Positions 39,841 through 49,200 of a stretch of 64,000 nucleotides of DNA are shown piece after piece. The notes under the pieces are model-generated. The model was given only the letters and a program-made list of their open reading frames with translations, was not told where the DNA came from and made no database searches. The position numbers were made by a program, and so were the translations under genes. The stretch is from Fuerstiella sp. Lineage in GTDB: Bacteria; Planctomycetota; Planctomycetia; Planctomycetales; Planctomycetaceae. Location: assembly GCA_022843805.1 (NCBI GenBank), contig JALHMY010000026.1, forward strand, positions 1 through 64,000, given 5' to 3'. Numbering within the stretch: position 1 is the first letter of the stretch; each line of letters begins with the position of its first letter.

Positions 39841-40653
39841 ATGGAAGTCAGAGATCGGGTGATTGTTGTGACAGGTGCAGGACGCGGAATTGGCGCAGCA
39901 CTTTGCCGAAACTTTGTTGCCGAGGGTGCGCGAGCAGTCGTGGTTTCGGACTGTGATGCGAACGCTGCTGCCAGTGTTGCCAAAGAGACTGGCGGTCTGG
40001 CAATCTGTTGTGATGTGGGGCGGGAAGATGACATCCGGAATCTTGTCAGTCGAACGGTTCAGGAATTCGGAAGGATCGACATCTTCTGTTCCAATGCCGG
40101 CATTACGGCTCCAGGGGGTCTTGACTGCTCAAACGATTCCTGGCAGAAACTTTGGGACGTCAACGTCATGTCCCGACTTTTCGCGGCCAGAGCGGTCATT
40201 CCCATGATGATTGAACAGGGAGGTGGAAGTCTGGTCCATACAGCCTCCGCGGCTGGTTTGCTGACGGAAATTGGCTCGGCCGGGTATTCCGTGACAAAGC
40301 ATGCCGACGTGGCGATGGCGGAGTGGCTTTCGGTTTGCTACGGTCGGCAGGGTATACGAGTTTCATGTGTTTGTCCGCTTGGTGTGGAAACAGACATGCT
40401 GGACGAATCGGATCCGATCCATCGATATCTTCATCTGCATTCCATTTCGGCAGCAGCCGCAGCGACGGCAATTGTCAGAGGAATCAGAACTGAAGAGTTT
40501 TTAATACTGCCGCACCCGGAGGTTGCGGAGTTCTTTCGAATGAAGGCTGAGGATCACGATCGCTGGTTGCGAGGCATGCAGAGACTGCGGCAAAAGCTGA
40601 CACGCGGGAAGGAAGCGAACGCCCGGCACGAAAACGCGAAAAGAGCGGCATAG
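39841..40653 (+). CDS. short-chain dehydrogenase/reductase (SDR)
   Basis: This is a 270-residue cytoplasmic NAD(P)-dependent oxidoreductase. The nucleotide-binding TGAGRGIG motif is at residues 11-18. NAG is within FCSNAGITAP (about 84-91), the catalytic serine is near S136, and the active-site Y149-x3-K153 lies in YSVTKHADV. It matches classical SDRs in length, with a Lys/Arg-rich C-terminal tail. GGGAG precedes the ATG by six bases. Its substrate cannot be deduced. Confidence 0.94.
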   Translation: MEVRDRVIVVTGAGRGIGAALCRNFVAEGARAVVVSDCDANAAASVAKETGGLAICCDVGREDDIRNLVSRTVQEFGRIDIFCSNAGITAPGGLDCSNDSWQKLWDVNVMSRLFAARAVIPMMIEQGGGSLVHTASAAGLLTEIGSAGYSVTKHADVAMAEWLSVCYGRQGIRVSCVCPLGVETDMLDESDPIHRYLHLHSISAAAAATAIVRGIRTEEFLILPHPEVAEFFRMKAEDHDRWLRGMQRLRQKLTRGKEANARHENAKRAA

Positions 40654-40884
40654 GGAGACCGGCATAAGAAACAGGAGCCGGTCCTGCACGGGCCACATGG
40701 CGTACTCACACATCTTCCTGACACTTCTCCGAATTGTCGGTTCCTTCGTTCGGCAATCCGCCTACAATGTCCGACTGGGAGCCACGAGACAGTCCATGTG
40801 TCGCAGGCGTGCAGATGCCTTTCCCACGGGATAAAGTGCCACGGGATAAAACTGTCGTGAACCTTATGGAATGAAAAGAGCGTG
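40654..40884. other. spacer before the site-2 protease gene
   Basis: Short repeats of a CCACGGGATAAA motif (40826-40853) lie just before the gene. No promoter was identified. Confidence 0.35.
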
Positions 40885-42144
40885 ATGTCCAGTCCACTTT
40901 CGCCATCAGATGATCAGCAGTTTCCGGACGACACTGACCAGGACCCGCTCGGTGCCGGGCACTATACCCATGAGGAGATAAAGAAGTATCGGCGGCGACA
41001 GTTTCGGACGTCGGTAATCCTGTTCCTGGCGACTTTTTTGTCGACGTTTCTGGTTGGATCGCAGTTTCTTCCGCTGGAATTTGGGCCTGCACTTCTGTCA
41101 CCTCGATATCGCGCCATTCTGGAGGCGGCGATTCAGAAACGTGCGGCGGCTCGAGGCGTTGTACCACCTTCGATTGATGAGATGTTATACGAGGCCTGTC
41201 TGAATGGTCTTCGTTACGCAGTACCTCTGATGGCCATTCTGCTGTGTCACGAGATGGGGCATTTTCTGCAATCAGTGCGGTACCGGGTACCCGCATCATT
41301 TCCCTATTTCATTCCCCTGCCACTTCCTCCATTAGGGACTATGGGGGCTGTCATTCTTCAGGGGCGTGGAGTCGCCAACCGTCGACAGATGTTTGACATT
41401 GCGGTCAGCGGACCACTGGCGGGACTTGCGATTACCATACCAATTCTGATCTACGGAATTCAGACATCGGGCTTTGGCTTTATTAATCCGCAGGCCGCGC
41501 CGATGGAATTTGGCGAGCCGCTGCTGTTAACATGGATGATAAAACTGATTCACGGACCGACACCTGAAGGAGCCATTTTCTTTCTGAATGGATATGGATT
41601 CGCCGGCTGGGTTGGAGTTTTCATCACAGCCATGAACCTGCTGCCGATTGGACAACTGGACGGAGGCCATATCCTTTATACTCTGATTGGCCGAGCTGCA
41701 CACTTTGTTGCGCTGCTGGTCATCGCCGCAGGAGCCACCGCCATGGTTCTGACTGGCACATATTCTTATCTCCTGCTTCTGATACTTCTGATGCTGACGG
41801 GCGCCCGGCATCCGCCAACCTCTGATGACCGGATGCCACTGGGAGCGATGAGGCATGTGATCGGCTGGCTGACACTGTCGTTTCTGATCATCGGATTCAC
41901 TCCGCAACCCATCATCATTCAGGAGCGACAGCCGCAACCGCCAGTTCAGCCGCAGCCCGCACCGAATCGTCGAGCTGATCCGAAGGTGGTCGATCCGGAT
42001 CTCCTCGCGGCAGCAGTACAAATGCCGTCAGGACCCATCTTATCAGGAATGAGCTTCCCGGATGAGATGTCGGTCGACCTTGCGAACAACTTCAGATTGT
42101 CAAGTCCTGAACCCATGATTTGCGTGTCTTCATACCGTCTTTGA
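40885..42144 (+). CDS. site-2 protease family (M50) membrane metalloprotease
   Basis: This is an intramembrane zinc metalloprotease of about 419 residues. The HEMGH motif (residues about 122-126) provides two zinc ligands, and the Asp in LLPIGQLDGGH (about 259) the third. Several hydrophobic segments frame the site, with the loop region at about 190-240. The N-terminal 40 residues are hydrophilic and likely cytoplasmic; a Pro/Gln-rich stretch follows the last membrane helix. Relatives process membrane-anchored anti-sigma factors or other transmembrane proteins, but no such partner is adjacent. GTG at 40882 is also open; I favour ATG 40885. Confidence 0.9.
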   Translation: MSSPLSPSDDQQFPDDTDQDPLGAGHYTHEEIKKYRRRQFRTSVILFLATFLSTFLVGSQFLPLEFGPALLSPRYRAILEAAIQKRAAARGVVPPSIDEMLYEACLNGLRYAVPLMAILLCHEMGHFLQSVRYRVPASFPYFIPLPLPPLGTMGAVILQGRGVANRRQMFDIAVSGPLAGLAITIPILIYGIQTSGFGFINPQAAPMEFGEPLLLTWMIKLIHGPTPEGAIFFLNGYGFAGWVGVFITAMNLLPIGQLDGGHILYTLIGRAAHFVALLVIAAGATAMVLTGTYSYLLLLILLMLTGARHPPTSDDRMPLGAMRHVIGWLTLSFLIIGFTPQPIIIQERQPQPPVQPQPAPNRRADPKVVDPDLLAAAVQMPSGPILSGMSFPDEMSVDLANNFRLSSPEPMICVSSYRL

Positions 42145-42352
42145 CACGTTGAAAAAACAGAGTCTGAACCTGGTTTACAACTCCCCTGATTTCAGCAACA
42201 TTACGGTTCAGATTGAATGACGGGTAGCGAGCGTAAACCATGAATGTTGCTGCGTCTGCCGGAGGTAGAGACTCCAGCAGATTCACGGCTCCTCGATGAC
42301 CCGTCCAGATTTTTCGATCAACCAACTCTTTTGTGGATTCTTCCCAAAACGC
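42145..42352. other. spacer before the TIM-barrel-like gene
   Basis: No regulatory signal is seen. The next frame is open from 42296, with no convincing ribosome-binding site before either possible start. Confidence 0.35.
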
Positions 42353-43105
42353 ATGGACGTATTTCTGGAAGACCCGACGAATAACGTCAGCTCATCGTTG
42401 CTTTCAAGACTTGCAGTTGCACAGCCTCTGCAGGCGTCAACGGTTGAGGATCTCATTGCAGAATGCCGAGAGCTGTGCCGCCACCAGACTCGATATGTGG
42501 CCGTTCGACGCCAGCAGGTACGAAGAATTGGCGAACATGCGATTCGCGACGTGCTGGATGACCATGGGCTCTCTGTAAATTGTCTGGGATTTGCCGGAGG
42601 ATTTACCGGAGCACTGGGACTGTCTTATGAGATGGCGTTGTCGGATGTTCGTCGTGCTCTGGACATGGCAATGGACCTTGCGGCAGATTCTGTCGTGATT
42701 GTACCTGGCGATCGCGGCCTGCATACCTATCGACATGCCGAAAGAATTATTCGGGATGGTCTGGTGCGGTGCGAAGAACTCGCCACCAGTTGCGGCACAA
42801 AGCTGCTACTCCCGAACGATACCGTACTTGCCGGCACAAGAGACTGCTTCCGCCCAAAGTTAAGTCTGCTGGACTGGCTGAAGCAGATGAAGGTATCTTC
42901 AATCCGTCCCATGATCGTCGTGCGCGGGCAGGCGGGCGCCTGGAGGCTGCCACGAGGCTGGAGATTAAGTCTGGCGGATGGCGGTTGCATTCGAATTTGC
43001 CACCGCTGCTCCAGCTATTCTCAGAATTCGCAGCTGCTGAAGGGCATTATCAATTTCCTGAATCGCGGTGAAACAGGAAGCCCCTGCGAAGACCTCCGAG
43101 TTTAG
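42353..43105 (+). CDS. TIM-barrel protein of the sugar-isomerase/AP-endonuclease 2 type, possibly degraded
   Basis: The 250-residue product has a TIM-barrel-like pattern. CLGFAGGFTGALGLSYEMAL and ALDMAMDLAADSVVIVPGDR resemble xylose-isomerase-like/AP_endonuc_2 proteins. The family's metal-binding Glu and His motifs near the barrel end (such as LALEPMH) are not visible. The last 60 residues look atypical, as if a frame had shifted. The start is uncertain: ATG 42353 or 42296, neither with a good Shine-Dalgarno. It could be a divergent isomerase-like protein or a decaying gene. Confidence 0.5.
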   Translation: MDVFLEDPTNNVSSSLLSRLAVAQPLQASTVEDLIAECRELCRHQTRYVAVRRQQVRRIGEHAIRDVLDDHGLSVNCLGFAGGFTGALGLSYEMALSDVRRALDMAMDLAADSVVIVPGDRGLHTYRHAERIIRDGLVRCEELATSCGTKLLLPNDTVLAGTRDCFRPKLSLLDWLKQMKVSSIRPMIVVRGQAGAWRLPRGWRLSLADGGCIRICHRCSSYSQNSQLLKGIINFLNRGETGSPCEDLRV

Positions 43106-43292
43106 CCTGATGAATCCGTCCGTTGCGAAAGTAGCGGTACGATGCAAGCCGTCCTGTGAATACTCGCTGCCTGGCACGCACTCACCGGGCCGACTGGCAC
43201 TGTTGCGCTCATTGTCCGCAAAAATGCGGCTTCTTCGGAGAGCTCATATTGAGACCTCAGTTCATCCCGCGCGTTTCACTTCCTGCGCAGAA

Positions 43293-44078
43293 TTACTTCA
43301 CTGGCAGGTTGAACAGGCGGCGAGCATTTGCTGAAGTGATTGCAGCAAACTCATCAGCAGACAGCCCATGAACCTCCGCAAGGCATGCGGCCGTATGCTT
43401 CACCCATGCAGGTTCATTCCTTTTCCCCCGATTCGGATGGGGTGCCAGATAGGGTGCATCCGTTTCCACAAGGATACGTTCCAGAGGAACGGTCCGAGCA
43501 ACATCGCGCAGAGGCTGATTTTTTTTGTACGTCACCATGCCGGCAAACGAAATGAATAGGCCAAGTTCAATACATTCACGAGCCACTTCCTGCGATCCGC
43601 AAAACGAGTGCATTAGTCCATTAAGTGGTCCGTGCTGCGATTCTGAGCGAAGTACTTCCAGCACTTCGGATTCGGCTTCCCGGCAATGCACCACAAACGG
43701 TTTTCGACACTGCCGTGCAAGCTCAATATGGCGAATGAAGTATTCCTGCTGCAGATCGATCGGTGCAAAGTCCCAGTATTTGTCCAGCCCCGTTTCTCCA
43801 ATTCCGACCACTCGAGGATGCCTGGCCAGATCGACAATTCTTTCCCAGTCTCCGGGACGACACTCGTGAACATAGTTTGGCTGAATCCCAACAACTGCGG
43901 ATACGTGAGGATATCGGTTCGCCAGAACCACTGCCGCCTGACTCGTCTCTACAGTGATGCCAATGGTCAGGATGTGTTCAACCTGAGCCTCATGCGCATG
44001 CCGCAAAACCTCATCAATGTCCTGATGAAAGGCTTCCGCATCCAGGTGACAATGAGTGTCAATGAGAGCGTTCGGCAT
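43293..44078 (-). CDS. tatD: TatD-family metal-dependent hydrolase
   Basis: The 261-residue product has all family metal ligands: H9 and H11 (DTHCHLD), E95 (GETGLD), H131 (FVVHCREAE), H157 (MHSFCG) and D207 (VETDAPYL). TatD proteins are two-metal 3'-5' exonucleases, here likely cytoplasmic. The frame is open upstream to 44666, but homology begins at ATG 44078 and everything before it belongs to unrelated relics. GGTGACC precedes the ATG by about 10 bases. It is probably transcribed alone. Confidence 0.93.
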   Translation of the reverse strand: MPNALIDTHCHLDAEAFHQDIDEVLRHAHEAQVEHILTIGITVETSQAAVVLANRYPHVSAVVGIQPNYVHECRPGDWERIVDLARHPRVVGIGETGLDKYWDFAPIDLQQEYFIRHIELARQCRKPFVVHCREAESEVLEVLRSESQHGPLNGLMHSFCGSQEVARECIELGLFISFAGMVTYKKNQPLRDVARTVPLERILVETDAPYLAPHPNRGKRNEPAWVKHTAACLAEVHGLSADEFAAITSANARRLFNLPVK

Positions 44079-44187
44079 GCGGTTGTGGTCACCGTTTGAC
44101 GGAAAAAAACTGATCAGAACCACGGTCGGCCGGGAAAGTGTAGCATTCCTCGCTGCGGATGCCATTGATTCACACAGGGCGGCCACC

Positions 44188-44340
44188 GCCTGTCCGTACC
44201 GCAGCTGATTGGCCGAGTCATAACCGTACGTCGTGCGGGTCCCGTCCACGTTCTTCAGTGTCCGGTCTCCGGCCGGGTCGAACGCGCAGGTCTGGCGGTA
44301 GGCGTTGGTTCCCGTGCGGTGTTCTCCGTTCACCATGGTT
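44188..44340 (-). pseudogene. Rhs/YD-repeat gene fragment
   Basis: Minus-strand translation gives FDPAGDRTLKNVDGTRTTYG and then YDSANQLRY, a typical YD (Rhs) repeat. It is about 50 residues long, in frame with TatD, and lacks the rest of an Rhs protein. It is a relic from a larger Rhs gene or a toxin-delivery module. Confidence 0.78.
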
Positions 44341-44478
44341 CTGTGCCAAAAGGCCCTATGCCGCGAATGTTTGCTGATTTCCGTTTGTCGTTCCTTCGCA
44401 GGGATTGTACCGACTCCTGCGATTCCGCTGCACGGCGATTCCTTATCAAACGTGGAGGTCGAGGCCGGGGGTGACAGT

Positions 44479-44514
44479 GAATCGCAGAGCATCACTCGGA
44501 GAGTGATGACTACT
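44479..44514. repeat. 36-bp repeat with internal palindrome, copy 1
   Basis: Identical to 44823-44858. The core CATCACTCGGAGAGTGATG forms a hairpin. It lies in the relic region upstream of TatD. Confidence 0.85.
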
Positions 44515-44579
44515 TTGGTCAGCACGACATGTGCGAGGCTTCGAGCATGCAAGTCTGATGACAATTCCCGGCGTGAGTG

Positions 44580-44690
44580 TTGTGGTGCGGCAGGCTCTGG
44601 TGGCTGCCTTTGGCGACAGGTCCGGTAAGACATTTCTTCCAGAGAATCAAGCGTCGCAAAAACCATAACGTGGCCGTCGTCGCGGCAGCA
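44580..44690 (+). pseudogene. IS110-like transposase fragment
   Basis: One plus-strand frame gives GPVRHFFQRIKRRKNHNVAV followed by VAAA. This resembles the C-terminal part of IS110/IS116-type transposases. No complete gene surrounds it. Confidence 0.55.
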
Positions 44691-44822
44691 CCAAAGGCGT
44701 CAAGTCGGAAGCCATTCTTCCGGGATGCGGTCGTTCCGGAAGACCGGATCAAGCGAGTGATCGGCTCGGCGGGAGCCTCGCCCTCCCGGTGCTTCAGCTA
44801 CCAGTGAACTCCAGCGTTCCTG

Positions 44823-44858
44823 GAATCGCAGAGCATCACTCGGAGAGTGATGACTACT
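44823..44858. repeat. 36-bp repeat with internal palindrome, copy 2
   Basis: Exact second copy of 44479-44514, 344 bases away. Confidence 0.85.
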
Positions 44859-44881
44859 ATCTTTCAGGCGACGTATCTCAG

Positions 44882-44945
44882 CCACGTAGCGGCGTCTCTC
44901 CGAGACGTCGGGATTCGCGAGTCTCGGAGAGACTCGCCTACGTGG
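44882..44945. repeat. 64-bp palindrome
   Basis: Arms of 25 bases (44882-44906 and 44921-44945) pair with about three mismatches around a 14-base centre. The shared core is GTCTCTCCGAGAC and its complement. Such sequence would extrude a cruciform or fold as a strong hairpin. Confidence 0.85.
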
Positions 44946-45035
44946 GGCGATCGTTGAAAACAAAAAGGGTCAGGTCCAGAAGTATTCTGTTGCGCTCAAA
45001 CCAATCAGGCAGATTGCTGCGGAGCTCGGCGACCA

Positions 45036-45170
45036 ATGGACCGGGGTTATGTAAAGTTCCTGCTCTGGAACATTATCCACGCCGCGGACAGCAGTTACGT
45101 CCGCCGCGTGCGAGACAACTCGGTTTACGAGGTCATGGAAGACAAACTGTCAGGGGTTCTAAGAAAATAG
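45036..45170 (+). pseudogene. IS4-type transposase C-terminal fragment
   Basis: The frame from ATG 45036 to TAG 45170 gives MDRGYVKFLLWNIIHAADSS, then YVRRVRDNSVYEV. This matches the conserved DRGY and RDN regions of IS4-like DDE transposases. The rest of the element is missing. Confidence 0.75.
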
Positions 45171-45485
45171 TTGCTGGCGGCCCCCTGGAATCACTTGCGT
45201 TGGACACTCTGTGATGCAACGATTCCCTGTCAGACTCCTTGCGGGGATGGGCTGCGCTCATGTGTCGGCAAATTGTGACTTGGCCCGCTGGAAGATCAGT
45301 GCGCAAGTCTCAGTTACTGGTGCTGTATCAGGACGGAATTCAACTGCTGACCGGGTGAAGTTTGACCGGGCGGCATGCAGACGTCCTTTGGACGTGAAAT
45401 CTGGCTCCTTGTTTCAGATGCCGTATTTCGTTCAATTCAGACCGTTTTAGTTCATTTTAAACAGACAACTGGAAGGAAAGCTGGA
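45171..45485. other. spacer before the small hypothetical gene
   Basis: Only short shadow frames occur here. AAGGAAAG near 45474 is the likely ribosome-binding site for the next gene. The words AGGGGTTCT at 45152-45160 resemble the MITE end at 13.4 kb but are too short to claim. Confidence 0.4.
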
Positions 45486-45815
45486 ATGGTGATCGGTGTT
45501 AATGTTCCTCGCGTGCGAAAAGGTGATTTTCTGTATCGCGTTGAATGGGTTCGCAATGAGCCGGTTCTGGAAAAATTTGAAGTGATTACAGGAACTGTCC
45601 TGTCAATCGTCGTCAGAAGCGACAGCGGCCGTGAACAGATTCTCGTCGGGAAAGCTGTGCTGGGCCAGTATTCGGTCTCGCCGGAAAAGGCGGTGGTTGC
45701 GGAGTTCCAGAATATTGCTCGCTCTGCTTTGAAACATGATCGCGACAGCCTCAAGGCGCTGAAACAAATTCTTCAGCTGGGTGTTCTGATCCCGGAACCT
45801 TCCAAAAAAAAGTGA
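45486..45815 (+). CDS. small conserved-looking protein of unknown function
   Basis: The 109-residue product has a beta-rich N-terminal part (MVIGVNVPRVRKGDFLYRVE, VLSIVVRSDSGREQILVGKA) and a helical tail with basic C-terminus (PSKKK). There is no signal peptide. I do not recognise the family. ATG 45486 is preceded by AAGGAAAG; the frame is open from 45375 but the upstream residues look non-coding. It lies alone in an otherwise repeat-rich area. Confidence 0.7.
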   Translation: MVIGVNVPRVRKGDFLYRVEWVRNEPVLEKFEVITGTVLSIVVRSDSGREQILVGKAVLGQYSVSPEKAVVAEFQNIARSALKHDRDSLKALKQILQLGVLIPEPSKKK

Positions 45816-45859
45816 ACGTTGATCAGCACTCAACGGACAAATTCTTCGGACAGTCAGAA

Positions 45860-45920
45860 GCACCGAAGCAAGCTTGCCTGGTGCAGTTTATTGCTGCCCT
45901 GTCAGATTCTGACGGGCAGC
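45860..45920 (+). terminator. tandem hairpins after the small gene
   Basis: A hairpin with GCACC-GGTGC ends and a GCAAGCTTGC core lies at 45860-45884. A second strong stem, GCTGCCC-GTCAGA against TCTGAC-GGGCAGC, lies at 45893-45920. No T-tract follows, so termination is a guess; they may be a 3'-end stabiliser. Confidence 0.4.
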
Positions 45921-46207
45921 GGCTAATCCCCGCCGGAAGCAATTGCTGACGCCGCAACTGCTCTTCACGAGCCGACAGAGGATCCAGGCTGATAGTGGAT
46001 CGATTTGTCCTGAATAAACTGCATTCGTCAGAGGCCACTGGAAATCTCATCGTCTGTACACTGTCAGGTGGATTTCTTTGTCGGTTGTTGCATGAGACGA
46101 GAATTTCGCATTCCCCGGTTGCGGTTTCTGGTGCACCAAACGGGAACAGTCGTTATACATGATCTCTCACTCGATCTTTTGCCTGTTACTGCGAAGACAG
46201 ATCATAC
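45921..46207. other. spacer before the transglutaminase gene
   Basis: No gene is visible. No promoter could be identified with confidence. Confidence 0.35.
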
Positions 46208-49200
46208 ATGCCGATAAAAGTCGCACTGCGTCACCGGACCGAATATCGCTACGACTCTTTGATTTCTGTGGGACCGCAGGTCATCCGGCTTCGTCCGGCT
46301 CCCCATTGCCGAACTCCGATTCCCGCATATTCATTGAAAGTGGATCCGGCAAATCATTTCATTAACTGGCAGCAGGATCCACACGGGAACTATCTTGCTC
46401 GGCTGGTTTTCAACGAGAAGACCGACATTCTGCGGGTAACGGTTGATCTGGTTGCTGACATGACGGTCATCAACCCGTTCAATTTTTTTCTTGAAGACGA
46501 CGCGACGGAATTTCCGTTTCACTATGCGGATGACCTGGCGGCAGAGCTGAAGCCGTTTCTGACTCCATGTGATCGTTCGCCGGAACTGGAGAAGTACCGT
46601 AAGGGTATCAACGTTACGCGGCGCCGTACGATTCTGTTTCTGGTGGATCTTAATCAGAAGCTGCAGGAGGACATCAGTTATCTGATCCGCCTTGAACCGG
46701 GCGTTCAGACTCCGCAGGAGACGCTTTCAAAGCGTTCCGGTTCGTGTCGGGATTCTGCATGGCTGCTGGTGCATCTGTTGCGCAGTTTTGGACTGGCGGC
46801 ACGCTTTGTTTCGGGCTATCTGATTCAGCTGCAGCCCGACATCAAACCACTTGAAGGTGCTGAAGGGCCCGGTTCGGACTTTACAGATCTGCACGCATGG
46901 ACCGAGGTATATCTGCCAGGTGCTGGCTGGGTTGGACTGGATCCGACGTCCGGGCTGCTGACCGGAGAGGGTCATATTCCGCTGGCCGCCACGCCGGCTC
47001 CGCAGTCTGCGGCGCCGATTTCCGGTGCGATCGACAAGTGTGAGGTTGAATTCGACTTTGAAATGTCGATCACTCGAATTCATGAAGATCCTCGAGTAAC
47101 GAAACCTTACAGTGAAGAGACATGGCAGCGAATTGACGCAACGGGCCGAGCGGTGGATAAGCGGCTGCTGGATGGTGACGTTCGGCTTACGATGGGAGGG
47201 GAACCTACTTTCGTTTCTATTGATGACATGGAAGGTGCGGAATGGAATACTGCCGCTGTTGGACCCGAGAAGCAGAGATTGTCGGACCGTCTGATTAGGC
47301 GACTTCGAAATCGCTTTGCCTCAGGGGCACTTCTGCATTATGGCCAGGGCAAATGGTATCCAGGAGAGTCACTTCCCAGGTGGGCCTACAGTTGTCTTTG
47401 GAGAAAAGACGGGCAGCCAATCTGGCACAACCCGGATCTTTTGGCGGACATTGGAACCAATTTTCGGCAGTTGCCTCAGGATCTTCCGCCAGCGACAGCT
47501 CAGACGGCTGGTGAATTTCTGAGTGAACTGGCTGATCGGCTTGAAGTCGACGGAGAGTTTATCCGACCTGCTTACGAAGACATTTTTCATATTCTGGATA
47601 CCGAACAAAAGCTGCCGCCGGATGTTGATCCCAGGGAATACGATCTGGACGATTCCGAAGATCGCCGTCGAATGTCACAGGCTCTGGAAAGAGGTCTTAG
47701 CCGTCCGGTTGGATTTGTTTTGCCTCTGACGAAGGCATGGTGGCAGACAAATCCTCGCTGGACCAGTGGAATGTGGCCGTTTCGATCTCAGCGGCTGTTT
47801 CTGGTACCGGGAGACTCTCCAATTGGCTTGCGGTTACCGCTGGAGGCATTGCCGGTTCGAGGTGCAAACCGGGCTCCGCTGTATACCATCGATCCGTTTG
47901 CCGAACGACATCCGCTGCCGGGGTATGTGGAAATCCGACAGACTGCCCGGCAGCGAGTATCCTCCGATTCCCCGGATGTCCTGATTTCGAGGCAGGATCG
48001 AATTCGCCGACAGGTAAACGATCTGACTGCGGAAGTTGAAGCAAAGCCGGAATCACAAATCGCGGCCGCAGCAAGTCAGCCATTTCCCGGAGTAATCCGA
48101 ACGGCTCTGTGTGTTGAACCACGCAACGGACGGCTGCACGTGTTTATGCCGCCCACGGGTACTTTGGAAGATTATCTGGAACTGGTTGCATTTATTGAAG
48201 ATACGGCTGAGGCCATGCAGCAGCCCGTTGTTATGGAAGGATATCTGCCTCCATTTGATACTCGAATCGAAGTACTAAAGGTCACTCCGGATCCCGGAGT
48301 CATTGAGGTCAACGTCCAGCCGGCGATTAACTGGGAACATCTGAAGGACATTACAACCGGGGTTTACGAAGAAGCCCGGCAGACTCGACTTGGTACTGAA
48401 AAGTTTCAGCTGGACGGACGTCATACCGGTACCGGCGGAGGAAACCATCTGGTCTTTGGAGGATTGACGCCTGCTGACAGTCCGTTTTTGAGACGCCCCG
48501 ACCTTTTGCGCAGCCTGGTTGGGTTCTGGAATAACCATCCGTCGCTGTCCTATCTTTTCAGCAGCCTGTTTATTGGTCCGACCAGCCAGTCGCCCCGCTT
48601 TGATGAAGGTCGTACCGATTCAATTTATGAGATGGAGATTGCATTCCGTCAGATTCCGGAGCCGGGATGTGGATATGTTCCTTCATGGCAGGTCGATCGA
48701 ATCTTTCGCCATCTGCTGGTCGACATCACCGGCAATACTCATCGCGCAGAGATCTGTATTGACAAACTGTTTAGTCCGGATCATGCGACTGGCCGACTGG
48801 GGCTTGTGGAACTGCGGGCTTTCGAAATGCCGCCACATTCCAGGATGAGTCTCACTCAGCAACTGCTTGTCAGAGCCCTGATCGCTTACTTCTGGGAAAA
48901 ACCGTATCGCGAACCCCTGATCCACTGGCGAACAACTCTGCACGATCGGTTTATGCTGCCCGAGTTTCTGTGGGAAGACCTGAATCAGGTTGTGACGGCT
49001 CTTGCGGACGCAGGTATTGATTTCGACGTCAGCTGGTTCGCTCCGCATTTTGAATTCCGATGTCCGCAGATAGGCACCTTCAGCCAGGCGGGTGTTGACG
49101 TGGAAATCCGCCAGGCGCTCGAACCGTGGTATGTACTGGGAGAAGAGGCCGGAGCGGGAGGGACAACACGATATGTGGATTCTTCCGTGGAACGTCTGCA

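Noticed and set aside
44079-44666. N-terminal extension of the TatD frame
   Set aside because: TatD homology starts at ATG 44078. The upstream part contains an Rhs relic and repeat sequence.
44789-45214. 141-residue plus-strand frame in the relic region
   Set aside because: It crosses two palindromic repeats, has no ribosome-binding site and reads the IS4 fragment in the wrong frame.
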